Of a DNA stretch of 64,000 bases, positions 53,136 to 64,000 are shown piece by piece. Under the pieces are notes generated by a model. It did not search any database and was not told where the DNA came from. It saw only the letters and a list, made by a program, of their open reading frames with translations. This stretch comes from Rhynchopus euleeides (taxonomy: Eukaryota; Euglenozoa; Diplonemea; Diplonemida; Diplonemidae), in the NCBI GenBank assembly GCA_963210315.1, contig OY723296.1, positions 930,001-994,000 of the forward strand. Reading direction: 5' to 3'. The position numbers and the translations under genes are program-made. Position 1 is the first letter of the stretch. Each line of letters begins with the position of its first letter.

Positions 53136-53585
53136 TCACCTATTTGGCACCTCCAGTCGGTCAGACCAACGCCCTGTTCCCCCTACAAGGCAAGCCCTCA
53201 AGAAACTGAGCACCGGGGGCCTCCGTTCGAAGCGATTATAAGTCAACACCCTCGAGGCAGCGATAGTCGAATCGCACGCGATCGCCTCACAGAACAAAGC
53301 TGCATCCGCCAAGGTGCCGGGGTTGGAGCGCACCGTGGCAGACCTCAAAAGCTCTTCAGGAGAGGGAGAGAACATAGCAGCCTCCATGGACGCAGCAGAA
53401 TCGGCAAGACCCAGTGCTCGGTGGTCGCTGCAGGTGTTGGATGATGTGGGTGAGCTGGACAAGAATGACACGAGGTCCCTCGAGGAGGATGGATCGAGAC
53501 GAGAAACCCGTGTGCCACAAAACATGCACTCCAAGAGCACCACACCCAACAGCAACAGGTATTGACCGGCTGCAGTCTGGGCCAT
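53136..53585 (-). CDS. Small possible secreted protein, unknown
   Basis: 149 aa from ATG 53583-53585. The N-terminal ~25 residues (AAGQYLLLLGVVLLECMFCG) are a good signal peptide or anchor. A Ser-rich central part (SSSRDLVSFLSSSPTSSN) follows. No domain recognised. It is upstream of the sulfatase on the same strand with a 134-bp gap. The opposite strand is also partly open. It may be a separate small gene or a chance ORF. Confidence 0.35.
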   Translation of the reverse strand: MAQTAAGQYLLLLGVVLLECMFCGTRVSRLDPSSSRDLVSFLSSSPTSSNTCSDHRALGLADSAASMEAAMFSPSPEELLRSATVRSNPGTLADAALFCEAIACDSTIAASRVLTYNRFERRPPVLSFLRACLVGGTGRWSDRLEVPNR

Positions 53586-54394
53586 CTATGAATTGAGAGT
53601 CAGTTCCGCGACCCGCAGCGCTTCCAGGGGAAGTCCAAGGAGCGCCACTGCACGACGTTCCTAGCATGCTGTACACGAATCACGCGACATTGCACGACGA
53701 GATGCTCCAGAAATTCCCACGCCGAACAACGCTACTGAAGCCAGACAGCCAGGACGAGAGTCCAAGACATGCAAAGCCATTCAGCGTCGAGGGTCTCAAT
53801 GGAGCCACTGCGCTTTGGAGGGCAATATAGAGCTCCCAAGAAGCCCACTGAGGACTGGGGAAGGAAGGTCTGCGTTGCCGTGAATTACCTGAGAGGGCTT
53901 CGGACTCAAGATCTGGGGGAACATTCAACAACGGAGTATCCAGGATGCCCAGCAGGCATCGGTGTTGATGTAAGCGCAAGCCAATGTCCTCAAAGAAACA
54001 GGCCCCCCTCCCCCCCCCCCCCCCCCACAACCTCTGCGCAGTGTGCACACCCACACGGGCGGCTGGGAATGATACCGGCGATAGCTAATGCGAGGTGGGG
54101 TGTCGGGGGTGGCAGGGGGGGGCGGGGCGGGGGTGGGGTGGGGGGTGGGGCCAGCAGAGGGCTGGTGGGTGCATGCGGCGAAGAGGGTGGGGCTTCCATT
54201 GCAGGGCAGTCGGGTCCTCTTTACTCTTATGAAAAAAAGAAGTCGTTTTTTTGTTGTTGATGTTGCTGTTGTTGTTGCTTTTTGTTTTTGCTTTTTTTTG
54301 TTGTTGTTGTCGCTGGGTGTGTGTTGCTTGCCCCTTCGATGCACGACTCAAGTGATCCCATTTCTTTATCTTTTTTTTTGGCACGCACGCACAT
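53586..54394. other. No gene recognised; C, G and T/TTG tracts
   Basis: Poly-C at 54008-54027, G-rich 54112-54150 and a TTG/T-rich run 54246-54320. It ends at the hAT duplication ACGCACAT. Confidence 0.45.
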
Positions 54395-55370
54395 CAGGGT
54401 ATAAGATAGACTTTTTTTCTGGCGCCGTTTTCCGGTTTTTCTGGTTTTGAAAATTTTTCGCGCGCGCCTTCGGCGCGCGCGACCCGCGCAAACCCTCCCA
54501 GAGTCTGAGAAGGCCCGGTGCCTGCGCGCGTCCTGTCGTACTGAGGCTGCTTGGTGGGGCAGGCGCAGCAGCTGCTTTGAAAGTTTGGACTCTCGACCAA
54601 AAAACCGGTCTGGTGCAATGCTTTTACACAGGGGGGTCTGGGGGGCGGAGCCCCCCAGCCGCCGGAGGCCACGGTAGTGAACATCTGTTCACTACAGTCT
54701 GGATTCGCTTGTAAGTAGGAAGGCTTCGCTGTATCGCAGCCCGGCCAGCAGGAGATCACTGGTCCTTGAGGGTTCAACCTTCAGGGTGGAGGAGGACGGG
54801 GGAGCGACCACTCGTGACAGGTGTGCGTTGTGGGTGGAGTGGGTGCACGACAGAATGGCCAAAGGGTCCACGAGATCTCTGCACACATTCCGTTATCGAG
54901 GAGATGGGCACCTAGCTGTGACGACAGGCAACAAACAAATCTCATCTGTTAGTTGCCCCCAATAGGCTTGGCGACCTTCAAGACTGCTTGAAAGTCGTTC
55001 GTGTTCTCGTCTCAGCCCTCCTGACTGCAGTCTTAGACTCCCTCTTAGACATGGTGGCTGGAGTCCACCATGTGTGCACCTTCAAAACAGAAGAGACCTG
55101 CATGACGAGGTCACCACCCACCGGGCCATCCGCTAGGTCCATTTTTCTTCTCCGCTTCTCTGCCTTCTTTGGACTATTTGAGCTCTGTGCGGATCACGAT
55201 GGGGTCACTTTCTATTTTTTTATGGCGTTTTTTCTGACTGTTTTACTGTCCCAAAGTCACAAGAAAAACCGCCAAAAATGAGACCGACCTTTTTTTTTTT
55301 TTCCCAGAAAACCGGGAACCGGGAAACCCTGGTTTTGAAAACCGGAAAACCAGACCTATCTTATCCCCTG
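54395..55370. mobile_element. Non-autonomous hAT-type element 4
   Basis: TIRs CAGGGTATAAGATAG and (right, reversed) CAGGGGATAAGATAG; exact 8-bp duplication ACGCACAT (54387-54394, 55371-55378). Subterminal CCGGTTTTC words face each other. Cargo: a CGCGCGCGCC-TTC-GGCGCGCGCG hairpin near 54459-54481 and one GC hairpin module (54631-54688). No transposase. Confidence 0.9.
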
Positions 55371-56059
55371 ACGCACATGTGGACAGTTTGCCGTACCACA
55401 CAGAGGCTCTGAACAATCGCTCTCGCAGCCCTATGTGATACACAAACGCACACGGCAACAAGACCAATGACGTCATCGCAGTCAATAGCCAGATATGTTT
55501 GAAATTCTTGCCAAAGAAAAGGAAGCACTGATAGGGGCGAGGGTATGGTGTGCACGAAGGGAGGTAGTGGGGTGGGATGGGGGTGGGGAGAGAGAGAGAG
55601 AGAGAGGAGGAGGCAGGGAGAAGGCGGGCGGGGAACAAAAACATTCTCCAGCGGGGGGTGTCGATTCTGGACAAAAAATAAATTTTTTCAAAAAAAAAAC
55701 CGAAAAATCGGGGGAAAATGCTGAAAAATGGCAAAAAAAAGAGTATGGGGAGTTGGGTCCAGTTTAGCAAAGTCGTCATATTTTTCGGGTGTTTTTTTGA
55801 ATGGGACACCCGAAGAACCCGTTGAGACGTGAATGACATCGTGAACATATCTGCCAGAGAATCCTCAAGCTTGGTGCCTCAAGAACTTGGGACAACACGG
55901 CGCTGCAGGCGCATCCTGGGCCGCAGACCAGCAAGCCGGCAAAATAGCCAAGGCCGCCTACACGGCGAGCCTTCTACAGATTCCAGATTGCTCAAACGAG
56001 CGTGCAGGGCTTGAGCTTTGGGTGGGGACGGATGAAGTCATGGGGGGGGGGGGGGCGGG
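55371..56059. other. No gene recognised
   Basis: Contains a GA/GG-rich tract (55588-55615). No supported exon. It ends in a poly-G run (56041-56053) that leads into the minisatellite. Confidence 0.4.
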
Positions 56060-58125
56060 CGGGGGTGGCTGGGGGGAACCTCTAGAGGTAGGGGGCAACC
56101 CATTAGTGGCTGGGGGGAACCTCTAGAGGTAGGTGGCAACCCATTGGTGGCTGGGGGGAACCTCTAGAGGTAGGTGGCAACCCATTGGTGGCTGGGGGGA
56201 ACCTCTAGAGGTAGGTGGCAACCCATTAGTGGCTGGGGGGAACCTCTAGAGGTAGGTGGCAACCCATTTGTGGCTGGGGGGAACCTCTCGAGGTAGGTGG
56301 CAACCCATTGGTGGCTGGGGGGAACCCCTAGAGGCAGGGGGTAACCCATTGGTAGGTGGGGGGAACCCCTAGAGGTAGGGGGTAACCCGTTTGTGAGTGG
56401 GGGGAACCCCTAGAGGTAGGGGGGAACCCGTTTGTGGGTGGGGGGAACCCCTAGAGGTAGGGGGTAACCCATTTGTGAGTGGGGGGAACCCCTAGAGGCA
56501 GGGGGTAACCCATTTGTGGGTGGGGGGAACCCCTAGAGGTAGGGGGTAACCCGTTTGTGGGTGGGGGGAACCCCTAGAGGTAGGGGGGAACCCGTTTGTG
56601 GGTGGGGGGAACCCCTAGAGGTAGGGGGGAACCCGTTTGTGGGTGGGGGGAACCCCTAGAGGTAGGGGGTAACCCATTTGTGAGTGGGGGGAACCCCTAG
56701 AGGTAGGGGGGAACCCGTTTGTGGGTGGGGGGAACCCCTAGAGGTAGGGGGTAACCCGTTTGTGGGTGGGGGGAACCCCTAGAGGCAGGGGGTAACCCAT
56801 TTGTGAGTGGGGGGAACCCCTAGAGGTAGGGGGGAACCCGTTTGTGGGTGGGGGGAACCCCTAGAGGTAGGGGGTAACCCATTTGTGAGTGGGGGGAACC
56901 CCTAGAGGCAGGGGGTAACCCATTGGTAGGTGGGGGGAACCCCTAGAGGTAGGGGGTAACCCGTTTGTGAGTGGGGGGAACCTCTAGAGGCAGGGGGTAA
57001 CCCATTTGTGGGTGGGGGGAACCCCTAGAGGTAGGGGGTAACCCATTTGTGAGTGGGGGGAACCCCTAGAGGTAGGGGGGAACCCGTTTGTGGGTGGGGG
57101 GAACCCCTAGAGGTAGGGGGTAACCCGTTTGTGGGTGGGGGGAACCCCTAGAGGTAGGGGGTAACCCATTTGTGAGTGGGGGGAACCCCTAGAGGCAGGG
57201 GGTAACCCATTTGTGGGTGGGGGGAACCCCTAGAGGTAGGGGGTAACCCGTTTGTGGGTGGGGGGAACCCCTAGAGGTAGGGGGTAACCCATTTGTGAGT
57301 GGGGGGAACCCCTAGAGGTAGGGGGGAACCCGTTTGTGGGTGGGGGGAACCCCTAGAGGCAGGGGGTAACCCATTTGTGAGTGGGGGGAACCCCTAGAGG
57401 TAGGGGGTAACCCGTTTGTGGGTGGGGGGAACCCCTAGAGGTAGGGGGTAACCCATTTGTGAGTGGGGGGAACCCCTAGAGGCAGGGGGTAACCCATTTG
57501 TGGGTGGGGGGAACCCCTAGAGGTAGGGGGTAACCCGTTTGTGGGTGGGGGGAACCCCTAGAGGTAGGGGGTAACCCATTTGTGAGTGGGGGGAACCCCT
57601 AGAGGTAGGGGGGAACCCGTTTGTGGGTGGGGGGAACCCCTAGAGGTAGGGGGTAACCCATTTGTGAGTGGGGGGAACCCCTAGAGGTAGGGGGTAACCC
57701 GTTTGTGAGTGGGGGGAACCTCTAGAGGCAGGGGGTAACCCATTTGTGGGTGGGGGGAACCCCTAGAGGTAGGGGGTAACCCATTTGTGAGTGGGGGGAA
57801 CCCCTAGAGGTAGGGGGGAACCCGTTTGTGGGTGGGGGGAACCCCTAGAGGTAGGGGGTAACCCATTTGTGAGTGGGGGGAACCCCTAGAGGCAGGGGGT
57901 AACCCATTTGTGGGTGGGGGGAACCCCTAGAGGTAGGGGGTAACCCGTTTGTGGGTGGGGGGAACCCCTAGAGGTAGGGGGTAACCCATTTGTGAGTGGG
58001 GGGAACCCCTAGAGGTAGGGGGGAACCCGTTTGTGGGTGGGGGGAACCCCTAGAGGTAGGGGGGAACCCGTTTGTGGGTGGGGGGAACCCCTAGAGGTAG
58101 GGGGTAACCCATTTGTGGGTGGGTC
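56060..58125 (+). repeat. Minisatellite, ~41-bp unit, about 50 copies
   Basis: Consensus unit GTGGGTGGGGGGAACCCCTA then GAGGTAGGGGGTAACCCGTTT. Unit spacing is 40-41 bp. The first seven or so units are a distinct subtype (GTGGCTGGGGGGAACCTCTA...). Later units mix a few variants (T/C in TAGGGG versus CAGGGG, CCCGTTT versus CCCATTT, GTGGGT versus GTGAGT) that recur in blocks, which indicates higher-order amplification. Each unit has G-runs able to form quadruplexes. Confidence 0.95.
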
Positions 58126-60561
58126 CATTTGTGGTAAATTTACTGGGTTCTGGTGCCCACCGCCTCCCCTTTTGAGCGTTTGAAACAGCGTTTCCGGGAC
58201 CCGGCACTGCTCGCAGTGGGCTCAAATGTCCAAAAACGACCCATTCTGGACCCCCCAAAAAAAAAATGCGAGCACCTCCCCCTTGGCACGCCGGTCTTAC
58301 GACAACCCTGCCTATTTCTGGTGCTGGGAAAAAAACGGAAAAAAACGGAAAATCAGGGTGTCGATTTTGGGATTTTCCGTTTTTTCGTTTTCCGTTTTTT
58401 TTTCGGATTTTTTTTCGTCGAATTTTGACCAAGTCGCAGCCAGCGCCCACAGGCGGAAAAAACGAAAAAAAAGGAAAAAACGGAAAAAAACCGAAAAAAT
58501 CGACACCCCCCAGCAGCAAAGAATATGCAGCCCCCACCCACCCACCCCCCCCCACACCCTCCAATGAATGCGGAGGGCTGTCGTTGCCCTGCCGATGCCC
58601 ACCTTCATCTCTCTCCCCCTCCCCCCCTCCACCCCGTTCCCGTTCCTCTTCCTCTTCCCGCTAGCCCCCCCCCCTGCCATCTTGAAGAGCATGGCTTCAC
58701 TCCTGCCGCCGCCTCAAGTTTGCCCGCAGCACTGGGATGCTGACGAACAGACGAAGCACTCCTTCCTGTCTCAATGCCTTGCCACTGACAGAGCACTGGG
58801 GTGGGGTCTGGCGGAGGAAGTGATAGGTGGGGGGGATTGCGAGTGGGACGGAGGGGGGGGGGGGAGAGGGGCCGTTGGGCTGACGCTTGCGTTGGCTGGA
58901 GCTTCAGGGGAGCAGCACGACCAGCGGCACGGTGTCAAGCACTTGGAAGAGAGAGAGAGAGATTTTGATTTGTTGCGGGTTGTTGCGTGAGGCTTCGTAA
59001 GCAACATATTTCATTGTTGTGTCCAATCGAGCCGACCGGAAGAACGAAGAAAAAAATGACCCCCCCCCCCCCACCCCCATGACATACCGAACATACTAAC
59101 GCGCACACATGGACATGTCGCCTCGTATCTCGACCCCCTTCCCCCCGCCCCGTCCAATGGCCATACATCCTAGTTTGTCAGTCATTTTTTTTATTCTATT
59201 TTGAGCCTTACTTCCTAAACCTCATTGCATTGCCTGCGTCCCCCCTTCTTCCCCATATCTTTTTTTTGCAATTTCTTCATCGACGAAGACCCAACCGTAT
59301 GATAGGGTACTGCATGAATGCATGCCGCACGCATTGCTGCCAAGAAAGTGATATGCTCACAACGATGAAGGGGAGGCAGATTATTTTGTGTGTTTGTTTT
59401 GGGTACCGACGACCCACCCCAGCCCTGACGAGTAGGGTGGAAAGAAAGGTGCAGAATACGTTTTCTCTCGTTTTTTTTTGCAAAAAATCCTGTTGCGATT
59501 CGGAGGGGGGTATTTTTGTGTGTTTTTTTTGTATTTTTTTGTGGTTTTTTTGAGGGGGGTGGGGGGGGAGTGGCGGTGTTCAAACCACACTTCTCATCCA
59601 GGTGGGATGAGAGGGCAGGCGGGAAGCACATCCCCGACACCACCAGCAACACAAACAGACGTGCAGCGAATGCCGGCACGGCGTCTACCACCCACCCTCG
59701 TCGCTATAACAGGGGAGGGGTTGGTGCAGCAGATTTTTTTTGAACAGAAAATTCGCACCATCTTCTCAGTATGCGCAGGTAAAGGAAGGGCGGGGTTTAA
59801 AACGGATTTGGCCAAAGGATTGGGGAAGGGGGATCCGGGGGAAGAGGGGGCGGGGGGGACACAAAGAGGGTTGGCAGCAGAGAGAGGAGAATGAACGAGA
59901 AGGAACTCAGGGGGGGGGGGGAGTGGGGGCGGCAACCCAGGCCATACATATGTATATGAAACCGGGTCCGGGGGGGGGGGGGGGGGGGGACAGAGAGAAA
60001 GAAAGAGAGAGCAGATCCGGCAAACAGAGAGGGTAAACCCTCTAAGCGAACCCCTACACCTGTCCCCTCCCCCTCCCCTCCCCTCCCCGCTCCATTCCCT
60101 CCTTCCCTCACCAGTAGGAGAGGGTGGGAGGGAGGGAAGGAGAGAGTATGTAACACGGGGTTGGGGGGGGGGGGGTGTGGGGGCGTGGGGGGGGGAGGGG
60201 GGTGAGGTGTGGGAGTTGGGGAAAGCCCGAAAAGGACACGGTGCAATGTGACCCCCTCCCCCCTCTCCCTCTCCCTCTGCACAGATGACCCAGCAGCTGT
60301 GGGGTCACAAGGTGACCTCCCGACGGATTCACGTGTGTGTGGTGACCACGCTTTGTGCCCCGGGAGATCCTGCGCGGATCATGCGTGTGTGTCGTGGGCT
60401 GTCTGCGGTGCAGCTGTGGTAAATTCCACGCCGCCCCACCAACCCCTTCACCTCCAACACACCACCCGGCTACACTCCCCACACCCTACCCCCCCCCCTC
60501 TCAGAGCGTGGAAGACGACGAAGAGGAAGTGGGGACAGGGAGCAGGGGGGGGTGCAGAGAG
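58126..60561. other. Low-complexity intergenic DNA, two weak candidate exons
   Basis: Repeated poly-G, poly-C, poly-T and GA tracts. On the minus strand a pyrimidine-rich acceptor (CTCTCTTCCAAG at ~58940) precedes VLDTVPLVVLLP then stop, and ~59597-59709 encodes a hydrophobic stretch ARLFVLLVVSGMCFPPALSS. They could be exons of one membrane protein, but this is weak. Alternating CGGAAAAA/TTTTTCCG words (58325-58500) form a local inverted repeat. Confidence 0.3.
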
Positions 60562-61261
60562 CAGGGGTTTTTCCAGGGGGGTCGGGGGGGGTCAATGACC
60601 CCCCCCGAGATTTTCCCGAAAATTCTGACCCCCCCCGGGGGGGGGGGGGGGGTCAGTTTTTGGGTCAGATTTTTCACATTTTCCGTGACCACAGGCAGGC
60701 GTGTTTCTAGTGGGGGATAAGGATGAGTCCAGCCAAGAGCCAGACGTTCACTACCGCGGCCTCCGGCGGCTGGGGGGCTCCGCCCCAGACCCCCCTTGTG
60801 GCGTATGTCTCGTACTCAAGTCATTCGATTCCCATCAGAATTCAACCACTCCAGTAGCCTCAGGACGCACAGAATCTACGCCCACAATGAACAGATGTTC
60901 ACTACCGTGGCCTCCGGCGGCTGGGGGGCTCTGCCCCCCAGACCCCCCAGCTAGCGTGTGCCTGTCTAGTAACCAAGTCCTTGCGCTTCTGGCTGTGGCA
61001 TATCAGGGGGTATACCTGAGGATGGCGCGAGCGGAAGAGGAACCGTGGAAGGAACCCATTCGGTACATGACTCCAGGAATCGGGATGTGACGACACAAGG
61101 ACACCTGTCGCAACAGCCGGGTGCGACTGCTGGGGGTCACGTTGGCAGCGAGGGCGCGAAGCGCCCGAGCGTTCTCCCCACGGTGAAAAAAAATTTCGAG
61201 GCAAAAAACACGACTGACCCCCCCCCCGTTTCGAAAAATCTGAATCCTAGAAAAACCCCTG
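60562..61261. mobile_element. Non-autonomous hAT-type element 5
   Basis: TIRs CAGGGGTTTTTCCAGG and (right, reversed) CAGGGGTTTTTCTAGG; 8-bp duplication GCAGAGAG (60554-60561, 61262-61269). Two GC hairpin modules in reverse orientation (60745-60800, 60893-60950), and a GGGCGC-GAA-GCGCCC hairpin near the right end (61148-61164). GGGGGGTCA and TGACCCCCC words near the ends. No transposase. Confidence 0.9.
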
Positions 61262-61956
61262 GCAGAGAGAGACAAAAAAATCAGAGAACTCTGGGGGGAA
61301 ATCGGGGGGGGGGGGGGAAATAAAAATATCCACCGCACGCCATAAGGGTGTGTGAAGGAGTCACTGCCTCACGCTCCCCTCCTCACCCCCTCCCCTTTGA
61401 GAGGAACTGTGTGTGTGTGTGTGTCTGTGCATAGCTACGCAGCGATGCATACACAGCTATGCAGGTGGATGCATATGTGGAAGAGGGGGGAGGGAGGGGG
61501 GGTGGTGAAGACCCACGAAAACGAAGGCATGCGGTGGGGGATGGAGAGGAGGGGGTCGGGGCAGATGGGGCGAGCATGCAGAAAAAAGAGCATCAAAGAA
61601 ATGTGGCGTGAAAACCGCAGGGCGTGGGGGGGATGCTGACTGGGAAGGGGAAGGGGGTGGGGGGAGAGAGAAGGAAGGAGGAGATCTGGAGAGCTGGACG
61701 GAGAGGGGGTGGGGGGGAGAGAGAGGGAGAGAGAGACAGCGACAGAAAACAGAGAAAGGGACAGTGCACAATGTGTGCTGCCCCCACCCCATCCTGCGCT
61801 CTCCCCCCCCCCCCTCTCTCACTCTGCCCACACCCCCCCCCCTCTCCCAGCCAAGAGAGTCCCAGCCAGTCACCCTCTGCTATCGCGTCTATGCTTCCCA
61901 CGACGTCAGTCTGTCATCTGCGGGGGTTTCACTTGTGGTTGTCGTAAAGGAGGTTT
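61262..61956. other. 3' flank of the CCCH gene; simple repeats
   Basis: (GT)n at 61409-61425 and GA/GGGG tracts. No recognised coding sequence. Confidence 0.45.
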
Positions 61957-62334
61957 CTAACGGCGGCGGGGCGCGATGAAGCAGTGGGAGAACTGGCACT
62001 CGGGCCCGTTCTTGCATGTCCCCTTGTTGAAGAAGGTGCAGGGCTTGCGGGACGGGGGGTTCTCCACGAGGGGCTCGGGGAGGGCGGCCTTCTCGTCGCC
62101 CTGGCCCTTCGCCTCCGACACAACGTCGAAGTAGATCACATCGCCCTCCGCGTTGCTCACCGTCAGCTTCTCCGTGCGCTTCTTGTAGGAGTTCTCCTGG
62201 GTGACACGGCTCTCCGTCGCCACGCCGTAGTCGATACGGTACTCCTTCTCGTTCAGCACCACCTTGCCAGACGCGGCGGCCGCGGTGATCGCCTCCTTCT
62301 CAGCGTCCGTCGGGGTCCTGGGGTTGACAGGCAT
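61957..62334 (-). CDS. CCCH zinc-finger protein
   Basis: 125 aa from ATG 62332-62334 (MPVNPRTPTDAEKEAI); the frame extends upstream but that part looks untranslated. One C-terminal CCCH finger, C-x7-C-x5-C-x3-H (PCTFFNKGTCKNGPECQFSH), of the RNA-binding type, followed by a basic tail APRRR. The N-terminal ~95 residues (VVLNEKEYRIDYGV, DVIYFDVVSEAKGQ) are not a known domain to me. It probably binds RNA and acts in mRNA processing or decay; the specific role is unknown. Single exon, and the codon use is like the other host genes. Confidence 0.82.
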   Translation of the reverse strand: MPVNPRTPTDAEKEAITAAAASGKVVLNEKEYRIDYGVATESRVTQENSYKKRTEKLTVSNAEGDVIYFDVVSEAKGQGDEKAALPEPLVENPPSRKPCTFFNKGTCKNGPECQFSHCFIAPRRR

Positions 62335-63584
62335 GTTGCAAGTGCTGCGTGTGGTGCGGCTGCCTAGCGTGTGTGTGTGTGGGTGGTCTTCGGTGTGGTG
62401 TGGAGGGGGGTGCGCGCGCCACACAACAACTGCGAAAAGGGGATGGTGGTTCGATGATTGGATGCTTAGATGGTGGGCACAAGACGGTGTTCTGGGTGCC
62501 ACGGAGCTTGGATGCGACTTGGAGAGCAGAGGGGGGGGCAGGAGGGGGTGGGGTGTGGGTCAGCCGCGCTTCTGGTGTTTGCTGACTTTGAACCTTTCAG
62601 GCTGCGTGTGGGGGGGGAGGGGAGGGCTCATCTCTGGCGGCATCTTGCCCCAGAAATATATAACATCCCCCTCTCCTCCTCCCCCCCATGCCTTCGTGTC
62701 GGCCTCAGTCTCGGTCGTTGCTATTACTTGGTGGGGGGAGGGTTGGCCCCTTCGCCCTCAGACCAACACAGCCACGCACAACGCGGTGCGGCTGCGAGGG
62801 AGGTATATCGAAGGGGGCGGGTTGAAGGGCGGTTGGGGCGGGGAAGACCCAGGCACGCAGAGCTGCTGTGAGATGCAGCTCTTGCAACACACCACGGCAC
62901 ATCACATCACAACACATCCCCGTCACGGAGGCCACATGGAGCCGGCCTCAAAAAAAGAGGGAAGAAGGCAAAAACAGTAAGCAGGCCCTTGCTGCGCCAT
63001 CACAGCGTGCACCCAGACCCACACCGACACCAGCGCACTGCACCTGCCTGCTGGTGTGTACATGCATGTGGTCCAGGTGCTGCCACATTTCTGGCGGCTC
63101 AAGAGGAAACTGCAAGGCCAAATAAAGGCGAAGAAGAAGATGGAATTGAAAATAAACATAAAAATGGAAAGAGGGGGGGACGCCACAAATCCCAAACACC
63201 ACAGCACAGGCACAGGCCGATGCTGAGGTGCACAGCATTACAGCTGTCCCCATCCTTCGAGTGGCACACTCACACACATACACCGGTGCAAACCCACAAC
63301 GAAGGAAAAGCTAAAAAGCTGAGAAGGGAATCGAAGAGCCGAAGCAGTTCAGAAACCCTCCTAAAAAAGCTAAGAAGCTAAAAGCGTGAAGAGTAAATAG
63401 TAAAGAAATGCAAAGAAAGGTTGCGGTACGATAAAAAGAAAATACGTTGCTTGGGAGAGAGGGAGACAGTAGCAGTGCTGTCCTGGCGGACAACACAGGA
63501 GCGTGTGGCAGCCGCGCCCTGCATCTGCGATGCTCGCATAATAAATGCAGAGTCTGAGGAAGCCACAGGAGATTGCATCAAAAA
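62335..63584. other. Upstream region of the CCCH gene; no gene recognised
   Basis: Presumed 5' untranslated region and promoter on the left. The rest has unremarkable frames. Confidence 0.4.
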
Positions 63585-63962
63585 GCCGGTACCTGGGACC
63601 CCCCGTGTTTAAGTCCCCCCCCTGGAGGCGATTTTCGGCCGGGGGGGACTTAAACACGGGGGGGGCGGACCTAAACACAGGGGGGGCTTAAACACGGGGG
63701 TGGCACAGTGGAGACCAAGAAGACCTCTTCCTCTGCTGTCGTAGGGGGGTAATTCCGGTCCGGATGGACTTTTGGCACCCCACTTTTCGACTCAGACAGC
63801 ACCTGGAGGGCCTAGGGGCCACCTGATGACCCTCCAGACCAGCCCACCCCCGTGTTTAGGTCCCCCTGTGTTTAAGTCCCCCCCCTGCCAGACCCCCAGG
63901 GGGGGACTTAAACACGGGGGTAAGGGGGGGGGACTTATACACGGGGGGTCCCAGGTATCGGC
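63585..63962. mobile_element. MITE-like foldback element, TIR GCCGGTACCTGGGACCCCCC
   Basis: GCCGGTACCTGGGACCCCCC at the left is mirrored at the right as GCCGATACCTGGGACCCCCC. Multiple GTGTTTAAGTCCCCCC words occur in both orientations near each end. It lies between A-runs, so any target duplication is ambiguous. No coding. Confidence 0.7.
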
Positions 63963-64000
63963 AAAAAAAGGAATGGAGAAGCGAGGAGAGATTGGAATAC

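Noticed and set aside
56060-58125. Telomere or centromere repeat
   Set aside because: The 41-bp unit is not a known telomere repeat, the array is only 2 kb, and it is embedded among ordinary sequence.

Overview
The window is nuclear DNA of a GC-rich, intron-bearing, transposon-laden eukaryote, most likely a unicellular alga or protist. Host-type genes have GT-AG introns (VAP-like protein, cystinosin, myosin light chain), and there is no operon structure. The LINE carries ubiquitin-like, DUF4116 and OTU domains, a combination I associate loosely with algal and other protist genomes. I cannot name the species or phylum from the sequence alone.

Host genes are sparse. They are: a secreted-type protein of ten cysteine-rich repeats (4332-6968, minus); an RNase HI-like protein with a Cys/His-rich tail (11289-12542, plus); a lysosomal cystine transporter homologue (14003-15264, minus, 5' exons not found); a three-exon VAP/MSP-domain ER protein (27897-29211, minus); a possible two-exon acidic protein (29579-30463, plus); a two-exon myosin essential-light-chain-like EF-hand protein (31939-32748, minus); a secreted type I sulfatase (51565-53001, minus) with a small possible secreted ORF upstream; and a CCCH zinc-finger protein (61957-62334, minus).

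Mobile DNA dominates the rest. A long intact LINE lies on the minus strand (about 37669-46741). Its ORF1 joins a ubiquitin-like fold, nine DUF4116 repeats, an OTU protease domain, a polyQ tract and a coiled coil. Its ORF2 is an APE endonuclease plus reverse transcriptase. A third ORF (36583-37242) of zinc-binding C-H-C-C-CC-HH modules follows, and the same module occurs in the RNase H protein 25 kb away. A pogo/Tigger element with an intact 740-aa DDD transposase (15911-19353) sits inside an AT-rich foldback element (15375-19511) next to the cystinosin exons. Five non-autonomous hAT-type elements, each with a target-site duplication (TSD), share GC-hairpin cargo. Further terminal-inverted-repeat (TIR) elements, MITEs, near-perfect palindromes and a 2-kb, 41-bp-unit minisatellite (56060-58125) fill most intergenic space.

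Two large diverged copies of one segment (370-8046 and 19569-28334) are visible through later insertions. The second contains the functional last exon of the VAP gene and the first only a tail fragment of it. A 103-bp stretch inside this duplication is inverted in one copy. Non-genic stretches are described individually below.
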